Shown here: piece after piece, positions 33,654-43,504 of the stretch
Layout of the letters: each line of letters begins with the position of its first letter
Numbering within the stretch: position 1 is the stretch's first letter
Origin: a bacterium UBP4_UBA6127
Lineage (GTDB): Bacteria > UBP4 > UBA4092
DNA: 64,000 nt
Assembly (NCBI GenBank): GCA_002428325.1
Contig: DIVR01000026.1
Coordinates: 242-64,241 of the forward strand
Direction: 5' to 3'
Notes under the pieces: generated by a model
The model's database searches: none
What the model was told of the DNA's origin: nothing
The model's input: only the letters and a program-made list of their open reading frames with translations
Translations under genes and position numbers: made by a program

Positions 33654-36080
33654 ATGCAAAAGATCAGTTATCTTATTTTCACAAGCTTGCTTGCCTCCCT
33701 TTTAATACTGGGAAATACCGCAAACAGCCTGGCAGCTCCTCCCCTCTACCATGGGTCTCCCTCACTACAATTCGAACCCTTATCAACGACTTCCAGCCTG
33801 GGGGGAATCATCAGCGATAGCCCTTTGGAAGAAACATCCTACAGTTACTTATCTTCAGGAAGAGTACTTCCAGCCCTGGGCCAGACAACCACCCCCTATA
33901 CCTGGACAGTAAGTTATTTTGACCAGGCAACGGCTTCACCCATGGTAAAAAACCTTTATATTGATGAAGCTCCGGTGGAGATGTCCCTGATTTCCGGAGT
34001 TGCCGGGAACGGTACTTATCAGTATTCAGGAACGATGCTTACAGGAATACACAATTTCCGATTCCAGTTTACGGACTCCTCTGGAGAAACCGTTATCCTG
34101 CCTGGCAGCGGAAATTATTCCGGCCCGACAGTTAACACGAATCCAACCTTGAGCCAGGGAAGAGTGGACCAAGCCATAGGCAGTCCGACGACCCTTTTTA
34201 CCTGGATTGTGAATTATAATGATCCGGACTCCCAGGTTCCGGACAGCAAACAAGTCTATATTGATGGGACACCCCATACCATGACTCTTTACAATGGACA
34301 GGCCTGGAATGCGATTTATATATTCCAGTCCACTTTAAGTACGGGATTTCATCAATTTTATTTCCAATTTTCCGATTCCTGGGGAGGAACGGTCCGATTA
34401 CCGGCAGAAGGGACATACAATGGGCCTACCGTCTCCAATGTGCCAGTATTAGTCAATGCCCAGGTTCTGCCCACCAGCGGGTTCGAGACCTCAACCTACG
34501 CTTATAAAGTGGATTATTTCGATCCCTCAGGATTGGCTCCCTCCCTGGCTCAGATTATACTGGATGGAAACACTGGAAACATGAGCCTAGTAAAAGGCAC
34601 ACCCGGAAATGGGACCTATGGATATTATTTAGCCAATGTCCTGAAATCGGGCATTCATACTTATGCCTACAATTTCACCAATCCTTATGGGATAAATGTC
34701 AGAGTTCCCACCTCGGGGACTTTCAGCGCTCCCACGGTAGTTCAATTGACAGCTCCAACCAATCTCAAGGCCAGTGTCCTCTCCTATACCCAGGTTTATC
34801 TAAACTGGACAGATAATTCTTCCGATGAATCAGGTTTTAAGATTGATTATAAAATCGGAGATGGAGAATGGACCTATCTGACATCCTTAGGGGCTAATGT
34901 GACCCAATATACCCACAGTGGACTGGCACCCTTCAAATGGTACACTTACCGGGTTTATGGTTATAAGTACGATCGAGTCTCCGGATTAACCAATACGGCC
35001 ACAGCCGGTCCCGGGTTATGGATCAATCCTATGGGAGATTTCGATGTTTCCTATGATTCAACCCTGTTTGGATTCGAGACTCCAGCCGAAGCCTCTCAAC
35101 AGCCCGGCTACTCCTGGATTAACGCTTATAGCGGCAAAACAGGCCTCTTACGGCTTAGCTTCTCTTCCGCTACCCAGGGAATGAAAATGACCAGCCTGGC
35201 GCGGATTGATTCCACTGGAAGCCAACGCTGGCATCGCATCCGGATAACCTATCTGGCGGATAATTTTAATACAGGGATTGAAGTTCTGCCCTACCTGTAC
35301 ACTTACCCGACCTTTGTTTCCTATGACATCAAAGACATTGCCGCCACCTGGACAGGCTTAGGTATCCAATCAGCCAATGTATGGCATACGGTTGATACCT
35401 ATCTTTACTCAAGGGAGACCTCCGGATTGATTCAACTCATCGTTAAGAATAATGGGAAACCGGTAAATGTTTATATTGATTCCATTGAATGGGCCAATAT
35501 GGCACCCCCTGCCCTGAGTAATCCCGTAGAAATACCTGTTCCCTATGGTGATTTTGATGTAGCTTCGGACTCCACTCAATGGGGCTATCAGCCAGTCGAT
35601 GGGTACTCTTCGATTCTTCCCACAATCAGCTGGGAATCAGCCGCTGCAGCTCATGAAGGGGTCCTTTATCTGTATGCTTCGGAAACCAATCAATGCCTGA
35701 AACAGACCTCTCTGGATGCTTTCAATGTCCCAGCCGGACGGAATGCTGTCATGAAGATTAATATTTATCCCGCTATGGATAATCCGGATGATACCCATGT
35801 CATGGCCTTCCTGATGGGAGAAAAGAGTTTCCAGGACATGATCTATGAATTTGGAGCGAATGTTCATATCGGAAATCTGACCGGTAATCAATGGAATGAA
35901 TTCTATGCTCCATTGACTTCTATCTCAAGCCAGACCAGCCAACGGCTCCAATTCTTTGTAAAGAATAACACCAATGTACCGGCTCATTACTATATTGATG
36001 ATATTAAGCTGGTTTATGAAGGACCAGTGGTAACAGTCCCTGAAGAATTATCAGCCGAAGGGATTTATCAGAAAGAATAA
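33654..36080 (+). CDS. Secreted protein with three novel repeats, FN3 and two C-terminal beta-sandwich domains
   Basis: An 808-residue secreted protein of unknown function. Signal peptide 1-28 (YLIFTSLLASLLILGNTANSLAA). Three repeats of about 100 residues follow (about 66-165, 165-265, 265-360). Each runs from a TPYTW-V-YFD start through YIDG, a short GNGTYQY-like piece and GIHNFRFQFTDSSG to a closing G-Y-GPTV. Then comes an FN3 domain (about 367-450, APTNLKAS, YLNWTDNSSDESGF). The C-terminal half has two related modules starting GDFDVSYDSTLFGF (about 462) and YGDFDVASDSTQWGY (about 628), resembling carbohydrate-binding sandwich folds. No catalytic motif is visible. AAAGGAG is well placed. 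It may be a surface adhesin or polysaccharide-binding protein; that is inference. Confidence 0.82.
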   Translation: MQKISYLIFTSLLASLLILGNTANSLAAPPLYHGSPSLQFEPLSTTSSLGGIISDSPLEETSYSYLSSGRVLPALGQTTTPYTWTVSYFDQATASPMVKNLYIDEAPVEMSLISGVAGNGTYQYSGTMLTGIHNFRFQFTDSSGETVILPGSGNYSGPTVNTNPTLSQGRVDQAIGSPTTLFTWIVNYNDPDSQVPDSKQVYIDGTPHTMTLYNGQAWNAIYIFQSTLSTGFHQFYFQFSDSWGGTVRLPAEGTYNGPTVSNVPVLVNAQVLPTSGFETSTYAYKVDYFDPSGLAPSLAQIILDGNTGNMSLVKGTPGNGTYGYYLANVLKSGIHTYAYNFTNPYGINVRVPTSGTFSAPTVVQLTAPTNLKASVLSYTQVYLNWTDNSSDESGFKIDYKIGDGEWTYLTSLGANVTQYTHSGLAPFKWYTYRVYGYKYDRVSGLTNTATAGPGLWINPMGDFDVSYDSTLFGFETPAEASQQPGYSWINAYSGKTGLLRLSFSSATQGMKMTSLARIDSTGSQRWHRIRITYLADNFNTGIEVLPYLYTYPTFVSYDIKDIAATWTGLGIQSANVWHTVDTYLYSRETSGLIQLIVKNNGKPVNVYIDSIEWANMAPPALSNPVEIPVPYGDFDVASDSTQWGYQPVDGYSSILPTISWESAAAAHEGVLYLYASETNQCLKQTSLDAFNVPAGRNAVMKINIYPAMDNPDDTHVMAFLMGEKSFQDMIYEFGANVHIGNLTGNQWNEFYAPLTSISSQTSQRLQFFVKNNTNVPAHYYIDDIKLVYEGPVVTVPEELSAEGIYQKE

Positions 36081-36103
36081 ATTCTGTCCATCAGAAAAAC
36101 TCT

Positions 36104-36145
36104 CCCCCTTGGAAAGAATAAAAACCTTTCCAAGGGGGTTTTTTT
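36104..36145 (+). terminator. Intrinsic terminator after the secreted repeat protein
   Basis: Perfect 13-bp stem CCCCCTTGGAAAG / CTTTCCAAGGGGG with a 9-nt loop and seven T. Confidence 0.95.
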
Positions 36146-36297
36146 ATAAGCAATAAAGGCCGCCACAGATTCTCTGAGGGTTCTCAATATTTATCATTAT
36201 CAAAAAATAACCAATATCCTATATTTATCCAGCTTGTTTTCATAGTAGAATCGGATAGCAAGATAAACCTGAATAAAGAGAAAGGGAGAACTGCCTT

Positions 36298-37467
36298 ATG
36301 TCCAAAGTGAAACCTGGTATAGAAGTTTTTTTAAGCGAATATGCCTCCCGGTATGCCGGGAAACATATTGGGCTTATCACCAATCCCACCGGAGTAGATT
36401 CACAACTCCGTTCCACCGCCGACCTGCTTTTTGAAACACCCGGATTAAAATTAACCGCTCTCTACGGCCCTGAACACGGGATTCGGGGGGATATTTTTGC
36501 CGGAGAACATATCGCCAATGAGACCGACCGGAAAACAGGGCTCCCAGTCTTCAGCCTATATGGCGCAACCCGCAAACCTACCCCTGAAATGTTGGAAGGT
36601 ATTGATGTTTTTTTCTTCGACATTCAGGATGTGGGAGCCCGATACTATACTTTCATCTATACCATGGCGTATGCCATGGAAGCGGCCCGGGATAAAGGCA
36701 TTGAATTTGTCGTCTTTGACCGGCCCAATCCCATCACCGGAACACTCACCGACGGTCCTGTCCTTGACACCCGCTTTTCATCGTTTATCGGACTTTATCC
36801 CATCCCGATTGTACATGGATTGACAGTGGGAGAACTGGCAAGATTGTTTAATGAGGAATTTGGCATTGGCTGCCAGCTCACTGTCATCCCAATGGAAGGC
36901 TGGCATCGGGAAATGGATTTTTCCCAGACAGGGCTTCCCTGGATTTTGACCTCTCCCCAGATTCCCCAGGCATCGGTCTGCTGGCATTATGTGATTACCG
37001 GTTTCATTGGTGAGTTATTATCATTATCCACAGGAGTTGGATATACCCTGCCCTTTGAGATAATCGGCGCGCCTTTTATTCATTCGGATAATCTGGCAGC
37101 CAAAATGAACCGCCTGAATCTCCCCGGAATCCTATTCCGGCCCCTGACATTCCGGCCCTGGTATTTCAAATTCAAAGATGAACCCTGCGGCGGAGTGCAA
37201 ATCCATATTACCGATACCCGGCTGCTTCGCCCTATCGAGACAGGACTTCATCTTTTTTCAACTCTTCTTCAGGAATACCCGGATGCAGGAATCATGGAGG
37301 TAGATGAATCACGAATGAAGATGTTTCATCAGGCCCTTGGAACAGATGCTTATGATTCCCTCCTGAAACAGGGAACCCCGGTTGAAAATATCATTGAGGA
37401 TTATAAGCGTAACCTTAATATATTTAATGCTCTAAGACATAATTACTTCTTATATCCCCAGTCCTAA
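36298..37467 (+). CDS. NamZ-like (DUF1343) exo-beta-N-acetylmuramidase family protein
   Basis: A 389-residue protein of DUF1343, the family of Bacillus NamZ (GH171), which removes terminal MurNAc from peptidoglycan fragments. Conserved parts are GLITNPTGVD near 27, YGPEHGIRGD near 60, FDIQDVGARYYTFIYTM near 104, FDRPNPI near 140, and GVQIHITD near 300. No signal peptide is seen, so it would act in the cytoplasm or be exported otherwise. AAGGGAG lies at normal spacing before the ATG. It is a single gene between two hairpins and may serve wall recycling together with the NlpC/P60 and M23 enzymes elsewhere in the window. The activity is inferred from the family. Confidence 0.9.
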   Translation: MSKVKPGIEVFLSEYASRYAGKHIGLITNPTGVDSQLRSTADLLFETPGLKLTALYGPEHGIRGDIFAGEHIANETDRKTGLPVFSLYGATRKPTPEMLEGIDVFFFDIQDVGARYYTFIYTMAYAMEAARDKGIEFVVFDRPNPITGTLTDGPVLDTRFSSFIGLYPIPIVHGLTVGELARLFNEEFGIGCQLTVIPMEGWHREMDFSQTGLPWILTSPQIPQASVCWHYVITGFIGELLSLSTGVGYTLPFEIIGAPFIHSDNLAAKMNRLNLPGILFRPLTFRPWYFKFKDEPCGGVQIHITDTRLLRPIETGLHLFSTLLQEYPDAGIMEVDESRMKMFHQALGTDAYDSLLKQGTPVENIIEDYKRNLNIFNALRHNYFLYPQS

Positions 37468-37478
37468 CTTGATTTGGA

Positions 37479-37515
37479 GTGTGACCCAGGTTGTAACCAT
37501 CAGCCTGGGTCACAC
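37479..37515. repeat. Dispersed hairpin repeat, copy 2
   Basis: 15-bp stem GTGTGACCCAGGTTG / CAGCCTGGGTCACAC (one G:T pair) with a 7-nt loop, in the convergent gap after the NamZ-like and PHP genes. Its core matches the copy at 21187-21215. It could end both transcripts, but no T-run follows. Confidence 0.85.
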
Positions 37516-37631
37516 CCCGTTAAGGGGACCCATCAAAGCCGAAAAAAATGATATTGGAGACGAAGAGAGGGTTGAGACAATACAGAACAGAATGATATAT
37601 CCTTGGTATTAAAATGGTTATATATAAATAC

Positions 37632-38771
37632 TTAACGTAAATACAGAGGGTTTGAGAAGAGCCAGGCCCGGTTATTGAGAGTTAATTCAACCCGATAGAC
37701 CCCGGCTTTTTCAGGGGGATAAGCCAAATAATCCCCTAGAGATTCTTTAAGGAGTTCACCATCTCTTATCAAACGGATTCCAGCCTCCGGATGGGGAGAT
37801 TCAATTTTTAAGGTCATACCTTTTCGGAAAGGAATCGTATCTCCCATAATTCCCAAAATCTCTTCATCCTCATCGGTAATAGAAAACATAAAACCTTTGG
37901 GAGAATGCAACAAATCATAAGAAATATAACAATGCCCTTTTTGGAGGGAATCGAAAACCTTTTGGGAATCAGTTTTCCATTCTCCAATAAAAGGGTTTGC
38001 CAGGATATGGGTCCGGATGGTTAAAAAGCTTTCAAAATAGGGAAGAATAATGCCGGTTCGAAAAGGAAGAATCGAGAGGGCATGAGCATCCAGGCCACCA
38101 ATGGCTACCAGGGGATGGGATTGGCATAACCGATCCCAAGTTTCCAGGGTTCTTGAATCTGGCCCTTGAATATAATAATCCGGATTATTGATATGCTTCA
38201 GGAAATTAAACCAATGTAAGTCTTCTGCCCAGTCCCCCAGATAGGACCACAATTCAATCCCGGCAGGCCAAAGGCTGACTTCTGATTCAGTTGATTTTCT
38301 GGATCGGCCAATATATTGGTCCAGAATATCCCAACGTTTCCAGGAACTATCCCCAATCAAAAACTGGTATCGGGCGCCAAAATGAGGGTGGCAAATAAAG
38401 GTTAGCCCCCCTTGTTGATGGATAAATTCAAGATAAGATTCCAAATGCTTTTTGGGGAAACCATTGGATTGGATATTCAGGGAAAGAAAATGCCCTGATT
38501 TACGGGTATATTCTTCACCGACAATAACCAAAGTGGAGGATTTCAGGAAATCAATCGGACCGGATACCGATTGATTCTTATTACCCTTCGACTCATGCCA
38601 GCCTTCTGCCCCTGCCTGTCTTGCTTTGATATTGTTATGGTCGCTGATGACCATAAAATCCACCTGCGCCCGTTGAGCCGCCTGGATAACCTCATCAACC
38701 GTACCCGTCCCATCCGAAAATCGAGTATGGATATGTAAAATACCAGAATAATCTATTAATTCATTCATCAT
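37632..38771 (-). CDS. PHP-domain metal-dependent phosphoesterase
   Basis: A 379-residue protein with an N-terminal PHP domain, the metal-dependent phosphoesterase fold found in histidinol-phosphate phosphatase and DNA polymerases. Metal-ligand motifs are present: HIHTRFSDGTG near 13, VISDHNN near 46, FICHPHFG near 129 and GGLDAHA near 230. Most family members dephosphorylate small nucleotide or sugar phosphates. The last 90 residues form a beta-rich domain without known motifs. The start is uncertain: two adjacent ATGs at 38771 and 38768, or a TTG at 38807, all without a good ribosome site. The gene is alone and convergent with NamZ. The substrate is unknown. Confidence 0.8.
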   Translation of the reverse strand: MMNELIDYSGILHIHTRFSDGTGTVDEVIQAAQRAQVDFMVISDHNNIKARQAGAEGWHESKGNKNQSVSGPIDFLKSSTLVIVGEEYTRKSGHFLSLNIQSNGFPKKHLESYLEFIHQQGGLTFICHPHFGARYQFLIGDSSWKRWDILDQYIGRSRKSTESEVSLWPAGIELWSYLGDWAEDLHWFNFLKHINNPDYYIQGPDSRTLETWDRLCQSHPLVAIGGLDAHALSILPFRTGIILPYFESFLTIRTHILANPFIGEWKTDSQKVFDSLQKGHCYISYDLLHSPKGFMFSITDEDEEILGIMGDTIPFRKGMTLKIESPHPEAGIRLIRDGELLKESLGDYLAYPPEKAGVYRVELTLNNRAWLFSNPLYLR

Positions 38772-39044
38772 GGGGATTTCAATCGAAGGTTTGGTTTCAT
38801 CAGCCAAACTAAATAAATCTTTAATAAGTTTACGCCACCCACAGGACTCAGGTCAATGGACTGTCCCTATTCCATGAAAGGTAATTGGGTTTCCGGCGTA
38901 ACAGTTGCATGGGGGACACAACCATCCTAAAATAAGGAAAAGGTTAAAGAAAACCATATCTATTCGGAAAACTGTAGTATACTCACTTTTATGGAGATAT
39001 ATAGCAGTCAAGAATATTAATCAAGTAAATATCAAGATGATACC

Positions 39045-42000
39045 TTGCAATTTTGGGATAGTATTGCTGGCCCTCAGAAGGGGGATACTGAGAAAAGAAA
39101 TGGGGTATTCACGTTGATTCTAACCAATCATGAGGGAAGAATCTTATATATCCACCCCAAGGATTCGGGGTTATGGAAAGATGAAGCCCCCCATCGGGAA
39201 GGGTCTCTCTTCATGGATGTTTTATCCCCAGACTCCCGGGAATTGTATAAGTCCCTTTTGGAAGCGATTGAAAACAATAAACAACCCCCGCCAACGACTC
39301 TCCAATTATCCAGAGACGACAAACCCTATAACATCCAGTTAACATTAAAGGCAGTCCTTCCAGGTTCCAAAAAGGAGAAACCCCTGATTGCCCATGAAGT
39401 GACTTACCTGCCCTCTTTCCCTGGAATATCTAAAGAAAAATCTCCAAATCCTATGATTGAAGAACTGGTAAATAACCTCTCTGTCGGAATTTACAGAAAT
39501 ACGGGAGATCCTCAGGGCCGATTTGTCCTGGCCAATCAAGCGATGGTCACACTATTTGAAGCGGATTCTCTCGATGATTTTCTTACTCACTCAGTCAGCG
39601 AGCTTTACCAGGACCCCGATTCCCGTAATCACTTTATCAGTAAAATCAATCGCCAGGGATTTGTTCGAAATGAAGAACTGGAACTAAGAACTCTAAAAGG
39701 CCATAATTTTCTGGCTTCGGTCACAGCTGTCAAAATCAAACAGGATTCCGGGGACATTTATTATGATGGAATCATCGAAGATATTTCTGAACGGAAAGCC
39801 CTGGAAACTCTGCTCCATAAAACCAAACAGGATTTGGAAAGACAGATTGCTAAACGGACTCAGGAACTCAGGCATGCTAATCGCCAGTTAAAAATTGAGC
39901 TAATGAATAAAGAAGAAGCTGTCCGGCAAATTGAACTATCCGAACGCCGTTATCGGCAATCCATTATTCAAGCCAATGCAGTCCCCTACCAGAAAGATTA
40001 CCTGACCCATCAATATACCTATATGGGGGAAGGCATCTTTAATTTAACCGGATATACTCCTGAAGAATTCAATCAGAATGGGTGGAAAGATATTATCCTT
40101 GAAGAGTATTATTTAGGAGAATTACGAGGATTATCCCAGGAAATTGCCCTTGAAAAAGCTCTTTCAGGAAAAATAAAGAATTGGCGTTCGGATATCCGTA
40201 TTCGCAAGAAAGACGGCAGTATTCGATGGCTCTCCGATTCGTCCGTCCAGATGATTGACACAAATGGCAAAGCAATCGGTTCATTGGGAATTCTCCAGGA
40301 TATTACCGAACGGAAAATGACGGAAGCCTCTCTGCGGCTGAGCGAAGCTCAATACCGGACGGTTGTTGAAGACCAAAGTGAACTTATCTGCAGATATCAG
40401 CCTGATGGGATTTTTACTTTTGTTAATGATGCTTTCTGCCGGTATTTCCAAAAAAGAAGAGAAGATATTATCGGACAGACATTCAAAGAGAGGATTTTAC
40501 CTGAGATGACATCTGCCATGAAGCAGATCATCCTTTCACTGAACAAAGAAAATCCGGTCAAAGTGATTGAATTCCAAAGCAATCATCCGGAATATGGACT
40601 GAGATGGCATCAATGGACCAGCCGGGCCATCCTCAACGAGGATGGAACTATCACTGAATACCAGTCAGTAGGAAGAGATATAACCGAACTTAAAAAAACC
40701 GAGATAGCTCTTAAAGAAAGTGAAAACCGGTTCAGAAAACTGGCAGAAACAGCGGCTGTAGCCATCTGTATCATCCAAGACCATAAGTTCAGATATGTGA
40801 ACCCTAATTTCACCCAATTAACCGGATTTACCTTGGATGAGTTATTGGGAATGGATTTTTGGTACATCATTCATCCAGAACATAGGGAATTGATCAAAGA
40901 CCGGGGTATCCGGCGCGAACAGGGAGAATGGATACTCCCCCGATATGAATTTAAAATCCTTACCCGAGACCAAGTCACTAAATGGGTAGATTTTTCAGCG
41001 GGGATAATTGAACTGGGAGGTAAAAACGGGATTATTGGCAGCGCTCTGGATATTACTGAACGAAAAAAAATCGAAGAAAACCTGCAGAATCTTTCTCAGG
41101 CGCTGAAACAGAGTCCCAGCTCGGTTATTATCACAGATACCAATGGAATCATTGAATTTGTCAATCCCAAATTTACCCAGGTAACGGGTTATGAGGCAAT
41201 GGAAGTCATCGGAAAGAAACCCAATATTTTGAAATCCGGGGAAATGAGCCAGCCATTTTACCGGGAATTATGGGAAACCATATCTTCCGGAAAAGAATGG
41301 CATGGGGAGTTTCACAACCGGAAAAAAAGCGGGGAATTATTCTGGGAATATGCTTCTATTTCTCCTGTCAGAGACAGTAATAAGGAAATCCGCCACTATA
41401 TCGCCGTTAAGGAAGATATTACCGACCGGAAACGGATGGAACAGGCTCTTCGCATCAGTGAGGAAAAAAACCGGGCTCTTCTTAATGCCATCCCCGATAT
41501 GATTTTTCTTCTGACCCGGGAAGGTATTATTCTTGATTATAAGGCTGAGAATGTATCCGACCTCTATCTTTCCCCTCCCCAATTTATGGGCAGCAATATC
41601 ATCAATGTGCTTCCCGGTGAAGTTTCACAACAGACAGCCATGTTCATACAAAAATCTTTCAAGACCAAACAGATTCAAGTTTTTGAATACCAATTGTTGG
41701 TTAATCAGATATTACAGGATTATGAAGCCCGTTTAGTCGTCTGTGGAGAAAACGAGATTGTGGCTATTATCCGGAATATAACCGACCGAAAGAAAATTGA
41801 CCGGATGAAAAACGAGTTCATCTCGATGGTCAGCCACGAACTGAGAACTCCCTTAACCTCCATCATGGGAACCCTGGGACTCTTGGTGGGAGGCGTAAGC
41901 TTGAAACTGGAAGGCCCGGCAAAAGAATTGGTTGAAGTGGCCTACCGAAACAGTGAACGGCTCGAAAACCTTATCAATGACATTTTAGACATTGAGAAAA

Positions 42001-42527
42001 TCGAATCCGGCAAGATGGTCTTTCACATGAAATCGGTCCAGTTGAATGCACTCCTAAAACAGGCGGTTGAAATCAACCACCCACTGGAAGATAAATTTAA
42101 TATCCGGTTTGAAATCATCAGCACCGTTGACAAAGACTGGGTGTACGCTGACCCCGAGAGGCTGATACAGGTATTGACCAACCTGATGTCTAATGCGGCG
42201 AAATTTTCTCCACCACAGGATATAGTCCAACTCATGCTGGAGGAAAAAGATTATTACTACCGGATCTCCGTTATTGACCATGGTTCAGGGATTCCCAAGG
42301 CTTTTAGAAAACATATATTTGAGAAATTTGCTCAAGCAGACTCTTCAGATTCCAGAAAACAGGGAGGAACAGGTCTGGGATTAAGTATCTGCAAATCCAT
42401 CATTGAAAAAATGGGCGGGAAAATAGGTTTCAAAGCCCAATATGACCAGAAAACCACCTTTTTCTTCGATTTACCCAAATGGGATGAGAAATGCAAGCAG
42501 GATGATTATATTACCTTTGGAATTTAA
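39045..42527 (+). CDS. Cytoplasmic histidine kinase with six PAS domains
   Basis: A 1,160-residue sensor kinase without membrane segments, so it senses an internal signal. A divergent PAS-like N-terminus (to about 105) is followed by six PAS or PAS-PAC units (about 138-255, 300-425, 435-550, 560-680, 685-805, 810-920), each closed by a D-I-(T/S)-E/D-R-K linker. The HisKA domain has the phospho-acceptor H931 in MVSHELRTPL. The HATPase domain carries NLMSNAAKFSPP, DHGSGIP and GGTGLGLSICK. There is no receiver domain. The only available start is a TTG at 39045, or TTG at 39114; no ribosome site is clear. The response regulator with an Hpt domain follows 112 bp later and is the obvious partner. 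Confidence 0.88.
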   Translation: MQFWDSIAGPQKGDTEKRNGVFTLILTNHEGRILYIHPKDSGLWKDEAPHREGSLFMDVLSPDSRELYKSLLEAIENNKQPPPTTLQLSRDDKPYNIQLTLKAVLPGSKKEKPLIAHEVTYLPSFPGISKEKSPNPMIEELVNNLSVGIYRNTGDPQGRFVLANQAMVTLFEADSLDDFLTHSVSELYQDPDSRNHFISKINRQGFVRNEELELRTLKGHNFLASVTAVKIKQDSGDIYYDGIIEDISERKALETLLHKTKQDLERQIAKRTQELRHANRQLKIELMNKEEAVRQIELSERRYRQSIIQANAVPYQKDYLTHQYTYMGEGIFNLTGYTPEEFNQNGWKDIILEEYYLGELRGLSQEIALEKALSGKIKNWRSDIRIRKKDGSIRWLSDSSVQMIDTNGKAIGSLGILQDITERKMTEASLRLSEAQYRTVVEDQSELICRYQPDGIFTFVNDAFCRYFQKRREDIIGQTFKERILPEMTSAMKQIILSLNKENPVKVIEFQSNHPEYGLRWHQWTSRAILNEDGTITEYQSVGRDITELKKTEIALKESENRFRKLAETAAVAICIIQDHKFRYVNPNFTQLTGFTLDELLGMDFWYIIHPEHRELIKDRGIRREQGEWILPRYEFKILTRDQVTKWVDFSAGIIELGGKNGIIGSALDITERKKIEENLQNLSQALKQSPSSVIITDTNGIIEFVNPKFTQVTGYEAMEVIGKKPNILKSGEMSQPFYRELWETISSGKEWHGEFHNRKKSGELFWEYASISPVRDSNKEIRHYIAVKEDITDRKRMEQALRISEEKNRALLNAIPDMIFLLTREGIILDYKAENVSDLYLSPPQFMGSNIINVLPGEVSQQTAMFIQKSFKTKQIQVFEYQLLVNQILQDYEARLVVCGENEIVAIIRNITDRKKIDRMKNEFISMVSHELRTPLTSIMGTLGLLVGGVSLKLEGPAKELVEVAYRNSERLENLINDILDIEKIESGKMVFHMKSVQLNALLKQAVEINHPLEDKFNIRFEIISTVDKDWVYADPERLIQVLTNLMSNAAKFSPPQDIVQLMLEEKDYYYRISVIDHGSGIPKAFRKHIFEKFAQADSSDSRKQGGTGLGLSICKSIIEKMGGKIGFKAQYDQKTTFFFDLPKWDEKCKQDDYITFGI

Positions 42528-42639
42528 TCCAACATATTCTCCGGAAGAAGAAATCACGAAACACCCCAATTTATATTAAAATGAAATATGTTAACAAGAA
42601 AATAAGAAAGCTCATAAAGGAGAACCTGTTTGACGATTT

Positions 42640-43392
42640 ATGGACTATAGACCATTACATAAAATCATGCTGGTTGAAGATGACACCGATATCCAGCAAA
42701 TCGTTGAAATTTCCCTAAGCTCAATGGGGGGGTATGAAGTGTTGGTATGTACTTCAGGATATGAAGCCCTTGAGAAAGCAGGAATATTCGATCCGGATAT
42801 CATTTTATTGGATGTCATGATGCCCGGTCTGGACGGGCCCAGCACTCTCAGGGGTTTAAGAGAGATTGCTACGACTTCCAAAACACCGGTTATTTTCCTA
42901 ACCGCCAAAGTCATGCCCCAGGAAGTTGATGAATATAAAAACATGGGTGCCGTGGATGTCATATCCAAACCCTTTAATCCCTTGACCCTGGCCGACAGGA
43001 TTAATAAAACATGGGAGACACTCTATATTCAGGCCCCCTCCCTATTTACCAAAAGCCCCAAATTAGTTCTTTTAGCAAAAAAATATGGAAAACGCCTTCC
43101 AGAAAAATGGATTGAGATAAATTCCAGCTGGATATCCTGGCAAGAAAATCCTGACAGCCCATATTCCCATGTTCAGGAACTCATCCTGCTGACCCATAAA
43201 TTGGCTGGCTCAGCGGCGACCTATGGATACAAGGAGGTCAGCGTGGCGTCTAAGGAAATCGAAAAATATCTAGAAGCATTACCCTCCAATAGAAATGATT
43301 TAAGCCCCAAAGAAAAAGGACATATAGAACATCTCATTAAGCAACTCGAAAAAGCAATCCGGACAGAAGAAAAGCCTCAATCCAACAGATAA
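42640..43392 (+). CDS. Response regulator with receiver and C-terminal Hpt domain
   Basis: A 250-residue protein. The N-terminal receiver has the acidic pair D14-D15, the phospho-acceptor D58 in ILLDVMMPG, T88 in FLTAK and K110 in SKPF. The C-terminal part (about 150-245) is an Hpt-type helical domain with H186 in THKLAGSAATYG. So phosphate can move from the kinase at 39045 to D58, then to H186, and on to another regulator that is not in the window. AAAGGAG lies about 18 nt before the ATG, farther than usual. There is no DNA-binding domain. Confidence 0.88.
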   Translation: MDYRPLHKIMLVEDDTDIQQIVEISLSSMGGYEVLVCTSGYEALEKAGIFDPDIILLDVMMPGLDGPSTLRGLREIATTSKTPVIFLTAKVMPQEVDEYKNMGAVDVISKPFNPLTLADRINKTWETLYIQAPSLFTKSPKLVLLAKKYGKRLPEKWIEINSSWISWQENPDSPYSHVQELILLTHKLAGSAATYGYKEVSVASKEIEKYLEALPSNRNDLSPKEKGHIEHLIKQLEKAIRTEEKPQSNR

Positions 43393-43453
43393 CCAGGAGG
43401 GAGCCATCCTTTTCTCCAACACCCCATGATAAAACCTCATTATTATCATGCAG

Positions 43454-43464
43454 GATGCTATAAT
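43454..43464 (+). promoter_or_regulatory. Extended -10 promoter for panD
   Basis: TGCTATAAT-type extended -10 with TATAAT at 43459-43464, about 40 bp before panD; no good -35. Confidence 0.45.
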
Positions 43465-43504
43465 AAGTCCTGAAACACAATTTAATTGAAGGAGTAAATC
43501 CACC

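Noticed and set aside
39720..39745. CACAGCTGTCAAAA inside the histidine kinase gene, resembling the palindrome core
   Set aside because: Only one arm is complete and the bases encode the protein; it is not a perfect copy.
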